DNA of 64,000 nucleotides from Coprobacillaceae bacterium UN01-12pH3A (GCA_027676805.1 JAQENU010000002.1:248001-312000); one strand, 5' to 3'. Shown: positions 27,141 to 35,526, numbered from the stretch's first letter. Numbers and translations: made by a program. The notes: generated from the sequence alone by a model not told the origin.

Positions 27141-30100
27141 TTATTCAATAATTGTCTTCTTTTTTATAAGGCTAGAAATTATAACAGATAATGATAAGAG
27201 CATTCCTATGATTAAGGTCATCATTGAACTATGATCTCCTGTATCTACCATTTTTTCAATAATGGTTAGAACTTCCTGATCGATCAAATTCTTATCGGCA
27301 ATACCGTCTCCATCGGTATCAATATTATAGTCAGGTATTCCATCCCCATCTACGTCAATGTTAAGATCGGGTTTCCCATCCCCATCAGTGTCGATATTGA
27401 GATCCGGTTTACCATCCCCATCGATATCAATATTAATATCCGGTTTCCCATCCCCATCAATATCGATATTAATATCCGGTTTCCCGTCTCCGTCTATATC
27501 AATGTTAATATCCGGTTTGCCGTCTCCGTCTATATCGATGTTAATATCCGGCTTACCATCCCCGTCAATGTCAACGTTAATATCAGGTTTTCCGTCTCCA
27601 TCGATATCGATATTAATATCCGGTTTGCCATCTCCGTCTATATCGATGTTGATATCAGGTTTTCCGTCTCCATCGATGTCAATGTTAATATCAGGTTTAC
27701 CATCTCCATCGATATCAATGTTAATGTCAGGTTTTCCGTCTCCATCGATATCGATATTAATATCCGGTTTGCCATCTCCGTCTATATCGATGTTGATATC
27801 AGGTTTTCCGTCTCCATCGATGTCAATGTTAATATCCGGTTTACCATCTCCATCGATATCAATGTTAATATCCGGTTTCCCGTCTCCGTCTATATCGATG
27901 TTGATATCAGGTTTGCCATCTCCATTAGTATCGACATTAACATCCGGCTTACCATCTCCGTCTGTATCCATATTCACCGTTGTAATTTCAAAGGTTGTAT
28001 CTAAGCTGGAAGCATAATTTCCCTTTCCTTTAATAATAGCAGTCGCGCTTCCTACCTCGATGTTGTTTTTATATTCAACCGTGTAGTCTTCCCCTTCAAC
28101 AAGCACCTTGTCTCCATCCTTTACAATAACGGGCGGAACAATCGGCTTTCCGGTATAAGACTGGTCAGGAATATCATCGACATCAATGGTTACTTGCAGA
28201 TTTTCACCATCCAATGGTTTTGGCAGGATTGATGCTTCATCTTGCAAGGTGTATTCAGATGTACGATACCCTTCTTCATCTACAAAATAGTATTTCTTTA
28301 ATAATTCTTTGCTTAGTTTCAGAGTTGCTTCTGCATCGTCATATTTTCCTACTTTATCTTGCGGGAATGCTGCTGTTATTTTAAGTTCTTTTAGAAAATC
28401 TTCTAAATCAGATTCTAATACCCCTTTTAATTTTAGAGTATCCAAATCAACAACTGCATCGCTATTTCCATCATAATACTTATCTAAAATATCAATAAAT
28501 TCAGGTTCTACTTTTCTTTTCCCAGCGTTAACGACAATTTCCTGAGTAGCGTCATTATAAGCACCATTTCCCGGACGAGTTACAGTGATAGTCACTTCTC
28601 CTACGCCAACAATCGTCACGTTTCCATTATCATCGACTATGGCAATCGATTCATCTGATGAACTATAAATAGGCGTTTCATCTGTATCCCCACCTTTTAG
28701 TTCTAATTGAAAATCATCTCCATAAATCTTATCTAATTCACTGTCAGGTTCAACAATCGTGTCCTCTGTCTTATCGGTGACAATGATAGGATTACCGCCA
28801 ATTGTTTCATCGCCCTGATCTACCGGCGTTACTTCTAACTCGACAGGTTCCGCAGTACTTTCATTATAATTTGTTCCTGCTCCGCCAATATATTTTGCGG
28901 TGATGGTTTGAGTGCCATCAGCTGTATTTTTTCCTCCATCTTCACTTGGTGTCCATTCTATTGTTGCCTGACTGTATTCATAGCCAGCTGCATTTTTATT
29001 AGCCGCAGCACTTACAGCTACCGGATCTCCATAGGGTTCTCCATTAATATAAAACTGCACAAGCCCAGTTGGAGCTTTACATGTTTGAGCTTCATCATTA
29101 GCCGGTGATATATTGGCAGTAATGGTAATTTTATTGTCAGCTCCTGTTTTATCCTCCGATCTTTCAGCAGTGACTGCAATTTGACTATCTGCCGGTTCAA
29201 TCTCTGCATATTTGTAATATCCACGATGTCCCCAAAAGCTATTTTGGAAAGTGGCATCAGAAGCATATTGACTGGAAGTAATAATCAACTGATATTTTCC
29301 TACATTTGCCTGCATTCCTGAAACAATCTCACCTTCTGTAGAAGGTTCTAATGTCTCATCATCTAAAAGCTGAGATTGAATTGTCATTTTGCTGGGATCA
29401 TCGAGAACTTTTCCGCTTGGAATCGTAACAGAAATCCCATCTTTCGTTATCATTTTTAAGAAAGCTTCCTGTGTAGTACCATCAAATGCTAATCCGTCAT
29501 AAGTTTTATGCAGACGTTTTTCATCGGGTATTGATGTATTATCTACTGAAAATGAAACATACTGTTTCAAAATAGACCCATTTGTGGCATCTGTCACAAA
29601 GAATGAATCCATCGGAATTTCTTCTCCATCATCATCTTTGATAGATAAGTCAACACGAACCTCTGTCGGTGTATTGCGATTTGGCAGCCAAAAATATAAA
29701 GCTCCCTGTTCATCCGTATAAGACGGCATTCCATAATCACTTTCAAGTCCGTTAATTGTCATTTTCATATCATCTACTAAAGTAATCGGAATATTATATC
29801 CATTCAGATCTATTTTAGTCATAAATACTTTAGTCTTTTTTTCTAAATCTCCCCAAGCAGAGCCATCATTTTCTTTACTTTGGAATTTCCCCGGAGCAGA
29901 AAGACGGATAGACCCACCGGTTACAATAACGTCACCGCCGGCACCACCAATATCGTACCATCCTGATTGTGAAGAAGGTAATAATGTTCCACCGGTAATA
30001 GTAATTGTTTTGCCATTGTTTGTACTCATACATCCTTGCCCAAAGGCATTACTATGCACACATCCTGTTGCTTTTAAAAATCCACCATTGATATTAATAT

Positions 30101-31127
30101 CTCCGGCAATGGTGGATTTTGGCGTCTCACACATTACTATATCCGTTAAGGTATAAGTAACCGCAAGTCGGGACATTCCGCCAATATATGTACATCCGCC
30201 ACCGATTCCTGCCCCATGATAAGAACCATAGGCTTCGATAATCCCGCCATTAAATGTTGTGACAGTACCACCACCGGCATGTCCTCCACCTATCCCTGCT
30301 CCTGCACCATTGGTAGATTCAGTTGGTCCATAAGCAGTCGCAATAATTTTTCCGCCATTAAATGTCATATTTCCACTGTTTTCAATTGCCGCTCCGCCAA
30401 TCGCTGCAGCTCTATATCCACCATTAACTTCCAATGTACCGGCATTTGGACTATCTAATAAAGTCAGGCGATCGCCAGCGTGTACGACTGTACCATCTTG
30501 TAAAATTGCATCTCTGGAAACACGCCCATTTTCAGGAAGAACAGGCATACCATTTATATCAACATTACGACGAGCATCGTCAATCGTTAAACTTGATCCT
30601 TCTCCACAGCGGATTCCCGGAAAATGTTGAGTTGTTGACAGATTAGTAGTCAGAACGTTTTCACTTCCATCTGCAATTGTAATATGTGCAGATGTCGGAT
30701 CATCAAGATTCGTAGGAATATTGATTGGCAAAATCCCACTAATCTTCACATTATCTAATGTAATATCTGCATTATTTCCCGGCTGTATATAAATACAATC
30801 TGAGACAACTTCACCATTGGTGGAAATCGTTAACGGTGTATTTGTTTTAATTGTTAATGCTTTCACCGTGATGTTATTTACCCCTCCATATTTAGATGGC
30901 TGTGGTGTACTTGTGTTTTCTGCATCCCCATATCCTTGTGTTTGATAAATCACATCACCATACTCATAGTCCACCCCCTCTACACCGCCAGTGACAATAA
31001 AGCCGCCTACTGTATTCCCTGTGTCTGCTTTGGCTTCAATGTGAACCAAATTGCCTATCATAAACATAGTTAGACTTATGATAAACAGTTTTTTCAATAA
31101 AGCTAAACTTTGATTTTTTAAAGTCAT
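27141..31127 (-). CDS. Sortase-anchored surface protein with Asp-rich tandem repeats
   Basis: 1328 residues, SD GAGGGGT. Signal peptide ends near residue 35 (IEAKA-D). Residues about 50-420 are Gly/Asn-rich with repeated GGxIxA-type strands, like carbohydrate-binding or beta-helix surface modules. After about 650 come Ig-like modules: IYSSSDESIAIVDDNGNVTIVG (BIG2-like), a YYDGNSDAVV YDG-type module, and QSYTGKPIVPPVIVKDGDKVL. Then about nineteen 12-residue repeats NIDIDGDGKPDI. The C-terminus has VDTGD, a helix and KKK, a variant of the sortase signal. It is exported and wall-bound; adhesion is likely but unproven. A putative invertible promoter lies upstream. Confidence 0.85.
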   Translation of the reverse strand: MTLKNQSLALLKKLFIISLTMFMIGNLVHIEAKADTGNTVGGFIVTGGVEGVDYEYGDVIYQTQGYGDAENTSTPQPSKYGGVNNITVKALTIKTNTPLTISTNGEVVSDCIYIQPGNNADITLDNVKISGILPINIPTNLDDPTSAHITIADGSENVLTTNLSTTQHFPGIRCGEGSSLTIDDARRNVDINGMPVLPENGRVSRDAILQDGTVVHAGDRLTLLDSPNAGTLEVNGGYRAAAIGGAAIENSGNMTFNGGKIIATAYGPTESTNGAGAGIGGGHAGGGTVTTFNGGIIEAYGSYHGAGIGGGCTYIGGMSRLAVTYTLTDIVMCETPKSTIAGDININGGFLKATGCVHSNAFGQGCMSTNNGKTITITGGTLLPSSQSGWYDIGGAGGDVIVTGGSIRLSAPGKFQSKENDGSAWGDLEKKTKVFMTKIDLNGYNIPITLVDDMKMTINGLESDYGMPSYTDEQGALYFWLPNRNTPTEVRVDLSIKDDDGEEIPMDSFFVTDATNGSILKQYVSFSVDNTSIPDEKRLHKTYDGLAFDGTTQEAFLKMITKDGISVTIPSGKVLDDPSKMTIQSQLLDDETLEPSTEGEIVSGMQANVGKYQLIITSSQYASDATFQNSFWGHRGYYKYAEIEPADSQIAVTAERSEDKTGADNKITITANISPANDEAQTCKAPTGLVQFYINGEPYGDPVAVSAAANKNAAGYEYSQATIEWTPSEDGGKNTADGTQTITAKYIGGAGTNYNESTAEPVELEVTPVDQGDETIGGNPIIVTDKTEDTIVEPDSELDKIYGDDFQLELKGGDTDETPIYSSSDESIAIVDDNGNVTIVGVGEVTITVTRPGNGAYNDATQEIVVNAGKRKVEPEFIDILDKYYDGNSDAVVDLDTLKLKGVLESDLEDFLKELKITAAFPQDKVGKYDDAEATLKLSKELLKKYYFVDEEGYRTSEYTLQDEASILPKPLDGENLQVTIDVDDIPDQSYTGKPIVPPVIVKDGDKVLVEGEDYTVEYKNNIEVGSATAIIKGKGNYASSLDTTFEITTVNMDTDGDGKPDVNVDTNGDGKPDINIDIDGDGKPDINIDIDGDGKPDINIDIDGDGKPDINIDIDGDGKPDINIDIDGDGKPDINIDIDGDGKPDINIDIDGDGKPDINIDIDGDGKPDINIDIDGDGKPDINVDIDGDGKPDINIDIDGDGKPDINIDIDGDGKPDINIDIDGDGKPDINIDIDGDGKPDLNIDTDGDGKPDLNIDVDGDGIPDYNIDTDGDGIADKNLIDQEVLTIIEKMVDTGDHSSMMTLIIGMLLSLSVIISSLIKKKTIIE
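27300..27976 (-). repeat. Tandem 36-bp coding repeats (about 19 copies)
   Basis: The region encodes about nineteen units of the pattern N-I-D-I-D-G-D-G-K-P-D-I. The DxDGDGxPD core is the calcium-binding loop type seen in thrombospondin type 3 and dockerin/EF-hand-like repeats. The DNA copies differ mostly at third codon positions, and edge units diverge (T-N-G-D-G at the start, D-G-I-P-D and D-G-I-A-D at the end). Copy number is likely to vary between strains through slipped pairing. Confidence 0.9.
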
Positions 31128-31188
31128 TTTTATTACCCCTCATTTCTTAGTTATTTTCTAAAAGTTTTTATACCTCCGTTATCGCAAT

Positions 31189-31212
31189 ACAACATAATTA
31201 CACTTATGTTGT
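31189..31212 (+). repeat. Inverted-repeat recombination site, left copy
   Basis: 24 bp made of half-site ACAACATAA, spacer TTACAC and half-site TTATGTTGT. It is exactly the reverse complement of the site at 31396-31419. Two inverted 9-bp half-sites around an asymmetric 6-bp centre is the layout of a tyrosine-recombinase crossover site. Confidence 0.7.
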
Positions 31213-31335
31213 ATTGTTTAAAAAGTAAGGAAAAAAGGTAATATTTTGTCATATAAATAATTTATAAGGGGATATTTTTTGGTAATTCCTACCATTTTAG
31301 GCAAGTTTAACTTTATCTTTTTTGTGGATAATCCC

Positions 31336-31364
31336 TTGAAAACTGGGGAGATTTCGCCTATAAT
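31336..31364 (+). promoter_or_regulatory. Strong promoter inside the invertible segment
   Basis: TTGAAA (31336-31341), exactly 17 bp, TATAAT (31359-31364). Start of transcription is expected near 31371, about 55 nt before the terminator at 31391-31428. No reading frame follows in this direction. Confidence 0.75.
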
Positions 31365-31390
31365 GGGTACGTAAATAGCCGTACGCATTA

Positions 31391-31428
31391 AAACCACAAC
31401 ATAAGTGTAATTATGTTGTGGTTTTTTG
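31391..31428 (+). terminator. Terminator formed by the right recombination site
   Basis: 14-bp stem whose arms start AAACCACAA (31391-31404) and end TTGTGGTTT (31411-31424), 6-nt loop GTGTAA, then TTTTG. The inner 24 bp are the right copy of the inverted site. Confidence 0.75.
31396..31419 (-). repeat. Inverted-repeat recombination site, right copy
   Basis: Half-site ACAACATAA, spacer GTGTAA, half-site TTATGTTGT; exact reverse complement of 31189-31212. The asymmetric spacer shows that the two copies are in opposite orientation. Confidence 0.7.
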
Positions 31429-31550
31429 ACTGATTTCTACAGTTTACTAATCCCAATAAAACAGTAAAATTTTGTTTTAAGGCTAAACTGTATTAAAGTA
31501 AAAACAATATATAGCACTTATTTATCGTATTATTCTAAAAGCATTAAAAA

Positions 31551-31588
31551 TAAAAAAACTGTGATAAATTCATGCTTATCTACAGTTT
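31551..31588 (-). terminator. Terminator of murE
   Basis: Stem AAACTGT-GATAA (31556-31567) facing TTATC-T-ACAGTTT (31576-31588) with one bulged base, followed on the - strand by TTTTATTTTT. Confidence 0.8.
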
Positions 31589-31609
31589 AAATCAAGTTTT
31601 AATATTCGT

Positions 31610-33082
31610 TTATAAAGAGACCTCTTTATTGGCGAATTGTCTCATGCTTGCCTTTACCACTTCTTCATCTCCTTCATAAGGAACAGTGGTGCCATTTATT
31701 TTTTGCGTGGTTTCATTTCCTTTTCCCAACACCATAACGATTGTAGGTCCTTCAATATCCATGAATGCTTTTTGAATGCCTGCTTCTCGGTCATCAAAGC
31801 TATAATAAGGCTTATCGATAATCACTTCGGCAATCTGCTGATTAATCTGTTCAATGTCCTCATGACCGGAATCATCGGGAACCAAATAGATTTCATCGGC
31901 AAAACAGTTAGCTGCCTGCCCTAGTTCGTGACGCCGGTTAAAGGCTTTATCGCCCGGACAGCCAAACACTGCTTTAATATGATAATTTGGATAAAATTGC
32001 TGCGCATATTTAAAAATCTGTGTAAAGCTTGCATCATTATGAGCATAATCGACAATACTGGCAATATGATGCTGCTCATCGTTAAATTGTTTCATTCTGC
32101 CCGGCACACTGGTATGAGCCAAACCAGATTGAATGACTTCAACAGGGATGTTCATATCCAACGCTACTAAAATAACCGATAATACATTTTCGATATTAAA
32201 TAATCCCGGAACAGATAAATAGATCGGATATTTCTCACCATTATATAAAATATTGAAATGTGAGCCATGCGTATCCATCTCAATATCTGCCGCTCTGATC
32301 GTTGCCTCTTGTGTTAACGAGAATGTATACACATGCTTTCTTTGTTCGTCACTTAAATAATCCACTAGATCTGCATTCATAATACATACTTTTGAATGAT
32401 CGAACAGCTTTAATTTTGATTCGATGTAATCCTCGAAAGTAGGATGCTCCACATCACTGATATGATCATTGGAAATATTTAAAAAGATTCCATAATGATA
32501 TTCTATACCGTACACACGATCATATTTTAATGCTTGCGAAGATACTTCCATAATCACATTTTGTTTGCCATTTTCTTTCACATCACGAAAGATCTGCTGT
32601 AAGGTTAAAGATTCCGGTGTAGTCAATAAAGAAGGGACAATGTGATCCCCATTATAGATTTCCACTGAGCCTAAGTAAGCTGTATCTCCTTTTTTAGAAT
32701 ACGCATCTAAAATACTCTTTAAAAAATATAAAGAAGATGTTTTTCCTTTAGTTCCGGTAATTCCAATCAAATTTAAATCACGGCTGGGATGATCATACAA
32801 AGCGTCAGCCAACAGTGCCATCGCCTTTAATACATCCTTTACTAAAATCAAAGGAGGTTCCACTTCATAATCGACTTCACTGATATAAGCACTTAGCTGA
32901 TGATGAATAGCTTCTAAATATTCTTTCTTAAAATTATTGCCTTTACAGACAAATAAACAGTTATGTCCTAACTTTTTTGAATGAAAAGAGATACTTTCCA
33001 CTTGTATTTCAGCTTGCGGAGCCTTAATCAAAAGATCATGCTTCGATAATATATTTATAATTAAGTTTGTATTTAATTGCAT
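31610..33082 (-). CDS. murE: MurE-type UDP-MurNAc-tripeptide synthetase
   Basis: 490 residues. Mur-ligase ATP loop GITGTKGKTSS (107-117), central domain with MEVSSQALKYDRV and NISNDHISDVEHP, C-terminal VDYAHNDASF and VLGKGNET. It adds the third stem-peptide amino acid to UDP-MurNAc-Ala-Glu in the cytoplasm. The position of the DNPR motif, which marks meso-diaminopimelate enzymes, reads VPDDSGHED here (near residue 405), lacking the Arg, which points to another amino acid such as L-Lys. It follows a 36-residue membrane protein gene after three bases and shares its promoter. Confidence 0.88.
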   Translation of the reverse strand: MQLNTNLIINILSKHDLLIKAPQAEIQVESISFHSKKLGHNCLFVCKGNNFKKEYLEAIHHQLSAYISEVDYEVEPPLILVKDVLKAMALLADALYDHPSRDLNLIGITGTKGKTSSLYFLKSILDAYSKKGDTAYLGSVEIYNGDHIVPSLLTTPESLTLQQIFRDVKENGKQNVIMEVSSQALKYDRVYGIEYHYGIFLNISNDHISDVEHPTFEDYIESKLKLFDHSKVCIMNADLVDYLSDEQRKHVYTFSLTQEATIRAADIEMDTHGSHFNILYNGEKYPIYLSVPGLFNIENVLSVILVALDMNIPVEVIQSGLAHTSVPGRMKQFNDEQHHIASIVDYAHNDASFTQIFKYAQQFYPNYHIKAVFGCPGDKAFNRRHELGQAANCFADEIYLVPDDSGHEDIEQINQQIAEVIIDKPYYSFDDREAGIQKAFMDIEGPTIVMVLGKGNETTQKINGTTVPYEGDEEVVKASMRQFANKEVSL

Positions 33083-33085
33083 ACT

Positions 33086-33196
33086 CTATTTTTCCTTTTT
33101 AATATGTGTCCATTTATTCAATTTAATAAAACAGCCAAAGATAGCTGACAAAACGGCAATGATGGGTAAAAAGAACCACAATTTCTTATTTTTCAT
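33086..33196 (-). CDS. 36-residue membrane miniprotein upstream of murE
   Basis: Starts at ATG 33196 with SD GAAAGGGGAAG and stops three bases before the murE ATG. The product is one hydrophobic helix (LWFFLPIIAVLSAIFGCFI, residues 6-24) between a basic start (MKNKK) and a basic tail (LNKWTHIKKEK). The promoter at 33238-33265 sits just upstream, so this is the first gene of the murE operon. No known family comes to mind; it may be a small membrane partner or a leader gene for translational coupling of murE. Confidence 0.65.
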   Translation of the reverse strand: MKNKKLWFFLPIIAVLSAIFGCFIKLNKWTHIKKEK

Positions 33197-33237
33197 AGTC
33201 TTCCCCTTTCAAATAGCGTGTTCATTGACTAATCTAT

Positions 33238-33265
33238 ATCATAGCATTTTTAATTTTATATGCAA
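33238..33265 (-). promoter_or_regulatory. Promoter of the miniprotein-murE operon
   Basis: TTGCAT (33260-33265) and TATGAT (33238-33243) on the - strand with 16 bp between them, about 40 bp before the miniprotein start. Confidence 0.6.
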
Positions 33266-33281
33266 CTTAAATTTCATTCTA

Positions 33282-34280
33282 TCAATCGTTCTGCTTCAAA
33301 GCAGAAGCAATCGCTTTATGCAGTTTCCAGACATCGTCCCCATAGTTGCTTATTAACGTGATCACTGTCTTTTTTTCTTTATCATAGCTGGAAATAAAAC
33401 TGACCCCGGGATCACTTCCCTGAAAGTAAGGCAGATAGTCCTCCCCTTGCTTTTTCAGCCATAAGCCATAGCCATAACAGTTCGCTTCACCGCTATGATT
33501 GGTCATCATGCTTTTTGTCATCGGATAAGACAGTAGTTGATGAGAAAGCAGTCCTTGCCAAAACAGCTGAATATCCTTGATTGTTGTAAAGGCTCCGCCT
33601 GCTCCGGTTCCTTTTGCATCTACACTAAAAATATTAGTTCGATAGCAGTTTCTATTCGCATCATAAATATAGTGATTAGCACATTTTTCCGGCAGACAGT
33701 CCAATTCATAATAACCAGTATTTCTCATATTACAGGGAAGAAATATCTTTTCTTTTAAATAAAGATCAAAAGCTAGTCCGGTAATTTTTTCCATGATCAG
33801 TGCCAATAAAACATAGCCGGCATTATTATATTGGAATTTCCTTTTTCGTTCATACATCATTGGCTTATTTATAAATAACGGCAGTAAATCTTGGTTAGAA
33901 CGAATCTTGTAGTTTGGAAAGTCGATCCATAATTCTTCATAGTCATTCATGATGCTTTCATCAAAATAGTCCGGCATACCCGAAGTATGAGTTAACAGCT
34001 CTTCAATGGTAATGCTGCTATCGATGGCTTTTAAATCAAAATCTAAAATATCTCCAATCGTATCCTTGAAATGAAGTTTTCCTGCTTCTATAAGCTGCAG
34101 GATGCCCACAGCCACAAACACTTTGCCGGCAGAAGCTGTCGAAAACTTCGTTTCTATATCATTTGACACTTTATTAGGAAGATCGGCATAGCCATAGGCT
34201 TTTAAAAAAAGAGCTTCATTTTCTTGGGTAATCGATATACAGCCTCTGAATTCTGTTTTTATTAAATAATCAATATTCAT
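33282..34280 (-). CDS. Serine hydrolase of the beta-lactamase/DD-peptidase family
   Basis: 332 residues, start ATG 34280, SD AAGAAAGGACT. Nucleophile motif SAGK (Ser50, Lys53) in TKFSTASAGKVFVAVG, second motif YNNAGY (about residue 151), typical class C beta-lactamase-fold (PF00144). No signal peptide or membrane helix is visible, so unlike most relatives it may be cytoplasmic. Possible roles: esterase or peptidase; a true beta-lactamase is not implied. Confidence 0.82.
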   Translation of the reverse strand: MNIDYLIKTEFRGCISITQENEALFLKAYGYADLPNKVSNDIETKFSTASAGKVFVAVGILQLIEAGKLHFKDTIGDILDFDLKAIDSSITIEELLTHTSGMPDYFDESIMNDYEELWIDFPNYKIRSNQDLLPLFINKPMMYERKRKFQYNNAGYVLLALIMEKITGLAFDLYLKEKIFLPCNMRNTGYYELDCLPEKCANHYIYDANRNCYRTNIFSVDAKGTGAGGAFTTIKDIQLFWQGLLSHQLLSYPMTKSMMTNHSGEANCYGYGLWLKKQGEDYLPYFQGSDPGVSFISSYDKEKKTVITLISNYGDDVWKLHKAIASALKQND

Positions 34281-34313
34281 ATTTTATGAGTCCTTTCTTC
34301 CCTTTTAAAAAAA

Positions 34314-34847
34314 TTACAGCAGACATTCCAATTGGCGATCAAAGGGTTCACTGATCACATGTCTCTCATTTATTTCTATCGCATCCACACATCCCATTGC
34401 CTGATAAAAAGATTGTGTCTCCGCTGCTGAATGGGATGAAATATAAAGCTTCTTTGCGCCATGCTCCTTTGCCCAATTTTTTGCCGCATGAAATAAAGCT
34501 TTTCCTATCCCCTGCTGGCGCATATCATTAGAAACATGGAGACTGCTCAAATCAAGATAGTCATGATTTTTTCCGAAGAAACACGATTCAACGGATATAA
34601 ATCCCTTTAACTGCTGATTAAAAAAGGCGCCTAAAACATAGCCATCCGTCTCTAAAGTATGTTGCAGGCAACTAGTCAGCTCCTGATAATCTGCCAATGT
34701 CCAATCATCAATAAACGGGCATTCTTTAATCTGCCAGACACCATCGATGTTACGCCAGCATTTAGTTACCTTTTGCCGACGATAAAAATGAGCGAATAAG
34801 TCTGTCTTTATTTCTTTTGTCGTTAATGGTCTATAAACGATCATCAT
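34314..34847 (-). CDS. GNAT family N-acetyltransferase
   Basis: 177 residues from ATG 34847 (SD AAAGGAG; ATG 34844 is also possible). GNAT core with the strand LSSLHVSNDMRQQGIGKALFHAAKNWAKEHGAKKLYISSHSAAETQSFYQAMG; CoA loop RQQGIGK. The N-terminal half (FYRRQKVTKCWRNIDGVWQIKECPFIDDW) is longer than in the other GNATs here. Its start overlaps the stop of the RdgB-like gene (ATGATGA), so the two are co-translated. Confidence 0.83.
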   Translation of the reverse strand: MMIVYRPLTTKEIKTDLFAHFYRRQKVTKCWRNIDGVWQIKECPFIDDWTLADYQELTSCLQHTLETDGYVLGAFFNQQLKGFISVESCFFGKNHDYLDLSSLHVSNDMRQQGIGKALFHAAKNWAKEHGAKKLYISSHSAAETQSFYQAMGCVDAIEINERHVISEPFDRQLECLL

Positions 34848-35461
34848 TGCTTCTCCTTTACGATAAGGGTTCCCTGTATGAAAGAGACACATTGCTTTTC
34901 AAAAAGAAAGCTGTTTTTTATAAATTCATCATCACTCATAGCAGAATAGTATTTATTTAAATGCGGGTCTATCGTTATGACATCCAAAGGATTTCCCCGA
35001 TGTACATGCTCTCGATCGATAATAGATGTCATTATGAACGGATCCTCCTGAATTTCTGTGGTATATATGCCGGATTCATTTACAATCGCTAATCCTGTCA
35101 GATAGTGTGCCATGCTTTTGCCTCCAACACTATCGATTAACTTAGTATAGTAAGCAATCATTTCTTCATCATTTAACTCTTTTCCTTCAACTCGCCGAAC
35201 GAATAAACCCGGTTGTTTTTGTTTAGGTACACGATCGATATAAAGTCCGGAATCAGCACCAATCGTCGGGATCTGTGTCTGCTTAAAATAAGCGCATGCT
35301 TTTTTCAAGGCATTTTCTTTTGGACTTTCACCATCTTCCAAGATTTCTAGTTTTAGATTAAGCTCTTTGGGAGTAACAAGGTCAATCGGCAAATCTTTTA
35401 AACGCCTTTTCATATTATAAATCTTAGAATTATTTTGGGTTGCATAAAGCAGCTGCATCAT
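34844..35461 (-). CDS. Non-canonical purine NTP pyrophosphatase (RdgB/HAM1-like)
   Basis: 205 residues, SD AGAGGAGGGAG. YATQNNSKIYNMKRRL (5-20) is the HAM1 substrate loop (T-x-N-x-x-K) and IGADSGLYIDRVPKQKQPGLF contains the metal-binding ADSGL. The family hydrolyses ITP, dITP and XTP to monophosphates, cleaning the nucleotide pool. The sequence is divergent from canonical RdgB in its C-terminal half (EDPFIMTSIIDREHVHRGNPLDVI), so a different nucleotide preference is possible. First gene of a pair with a GNAT. Confidence 0.8.
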   Translation of the reverse strand: MMQLLYATQNNSKIYNMKRRLKDLPIDLVTPKELNLKLEILEDGESPKENALKKACAYFKQTQIPTIGADSGLYIDRVPKQKQPGLFVRRVEGKELNDEEMIAYYTKLIDSVGGKSMAHYLTGLAIVNESGIYTTEIQEDPFIMTSIIDREHVHRGNPLDVITIDPHLNKYYSAMSDDEFIKNSFLFEKQCVSFIQGTLIVKEKQ

Positions 35462-35499
35462 TCTCCCTCCTCTTTCCCCCCATTATAGCATGATTTAAT

Positions 35500-35526
35500 A
35501 GAAAATAAAAAAGTGCTGAGCACTTT
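35500..35526 (-). terminator. Terminator of the ABC exporter gene
   Basis: Stem AAAGTGC (35510-35516) / GCACTTT (35520-35526), 3-nt loop, followed on the - strand by TTTTTATTTTC. Confidence 0.75.

Larger units (their letters stand above)
31189..31419. other. Putative invertible promoter segment (phase-variation switch), OFF orientation
   Basis: The segment is bounded by the two 24-bp inverted sites and contains a single strong promoter reading rightward, away from the surface-protein gene. Recombination between the sites would flip the promoter so that it reads leftward through the left site into the surface-protein leader, giving a leader of about 110 nt. In the present orientation transcription would end at the right site, which together with the flanking T-run is a good terminator. 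The T-run lies outside the segment on the murE side only, so the flipped orientation would not terminate. No recombinase gene is in the window. Confidence 0.65.
31128..31609. other. 482-bp intergenic region holding the invertible switch
   Basis: No gene is seen here. From left to right it holds the surface-protein leader, one inverted-repeat site, an inverted repeat TGGTA/TACCA (31280-31294), a + strand promoter, the second inverted-repeat site fused to a terminator, a further imperfect hairpin built on ACAGTTT/AAACTGT (about 31439-31496), and the murE terminator. Confidence 0.7.

Noticed and set aside
27300..27976. CRISPR-like array of 36-bp units
   Set aside because: The units follow one another without spacers and are in frame with a protein; changes are at third codon positions.
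27358..28017. Open + strand frame of 219 codons with SPSISxLISGx repeats
   Set aside because: It is the antisense of the 36-bp Asp-rich coding repeats; any such repeat without stops stays open on the other strand. No SD or promoter, and the - strand frame has a signal peptide and sorting signal.
31371..31428. Independent small RNA gene
   Set aside because: The short promoter-terminator unit could be one, but the flanking inverted sites and the orientation logic make an OFF-state transcript of a switch the better reading.
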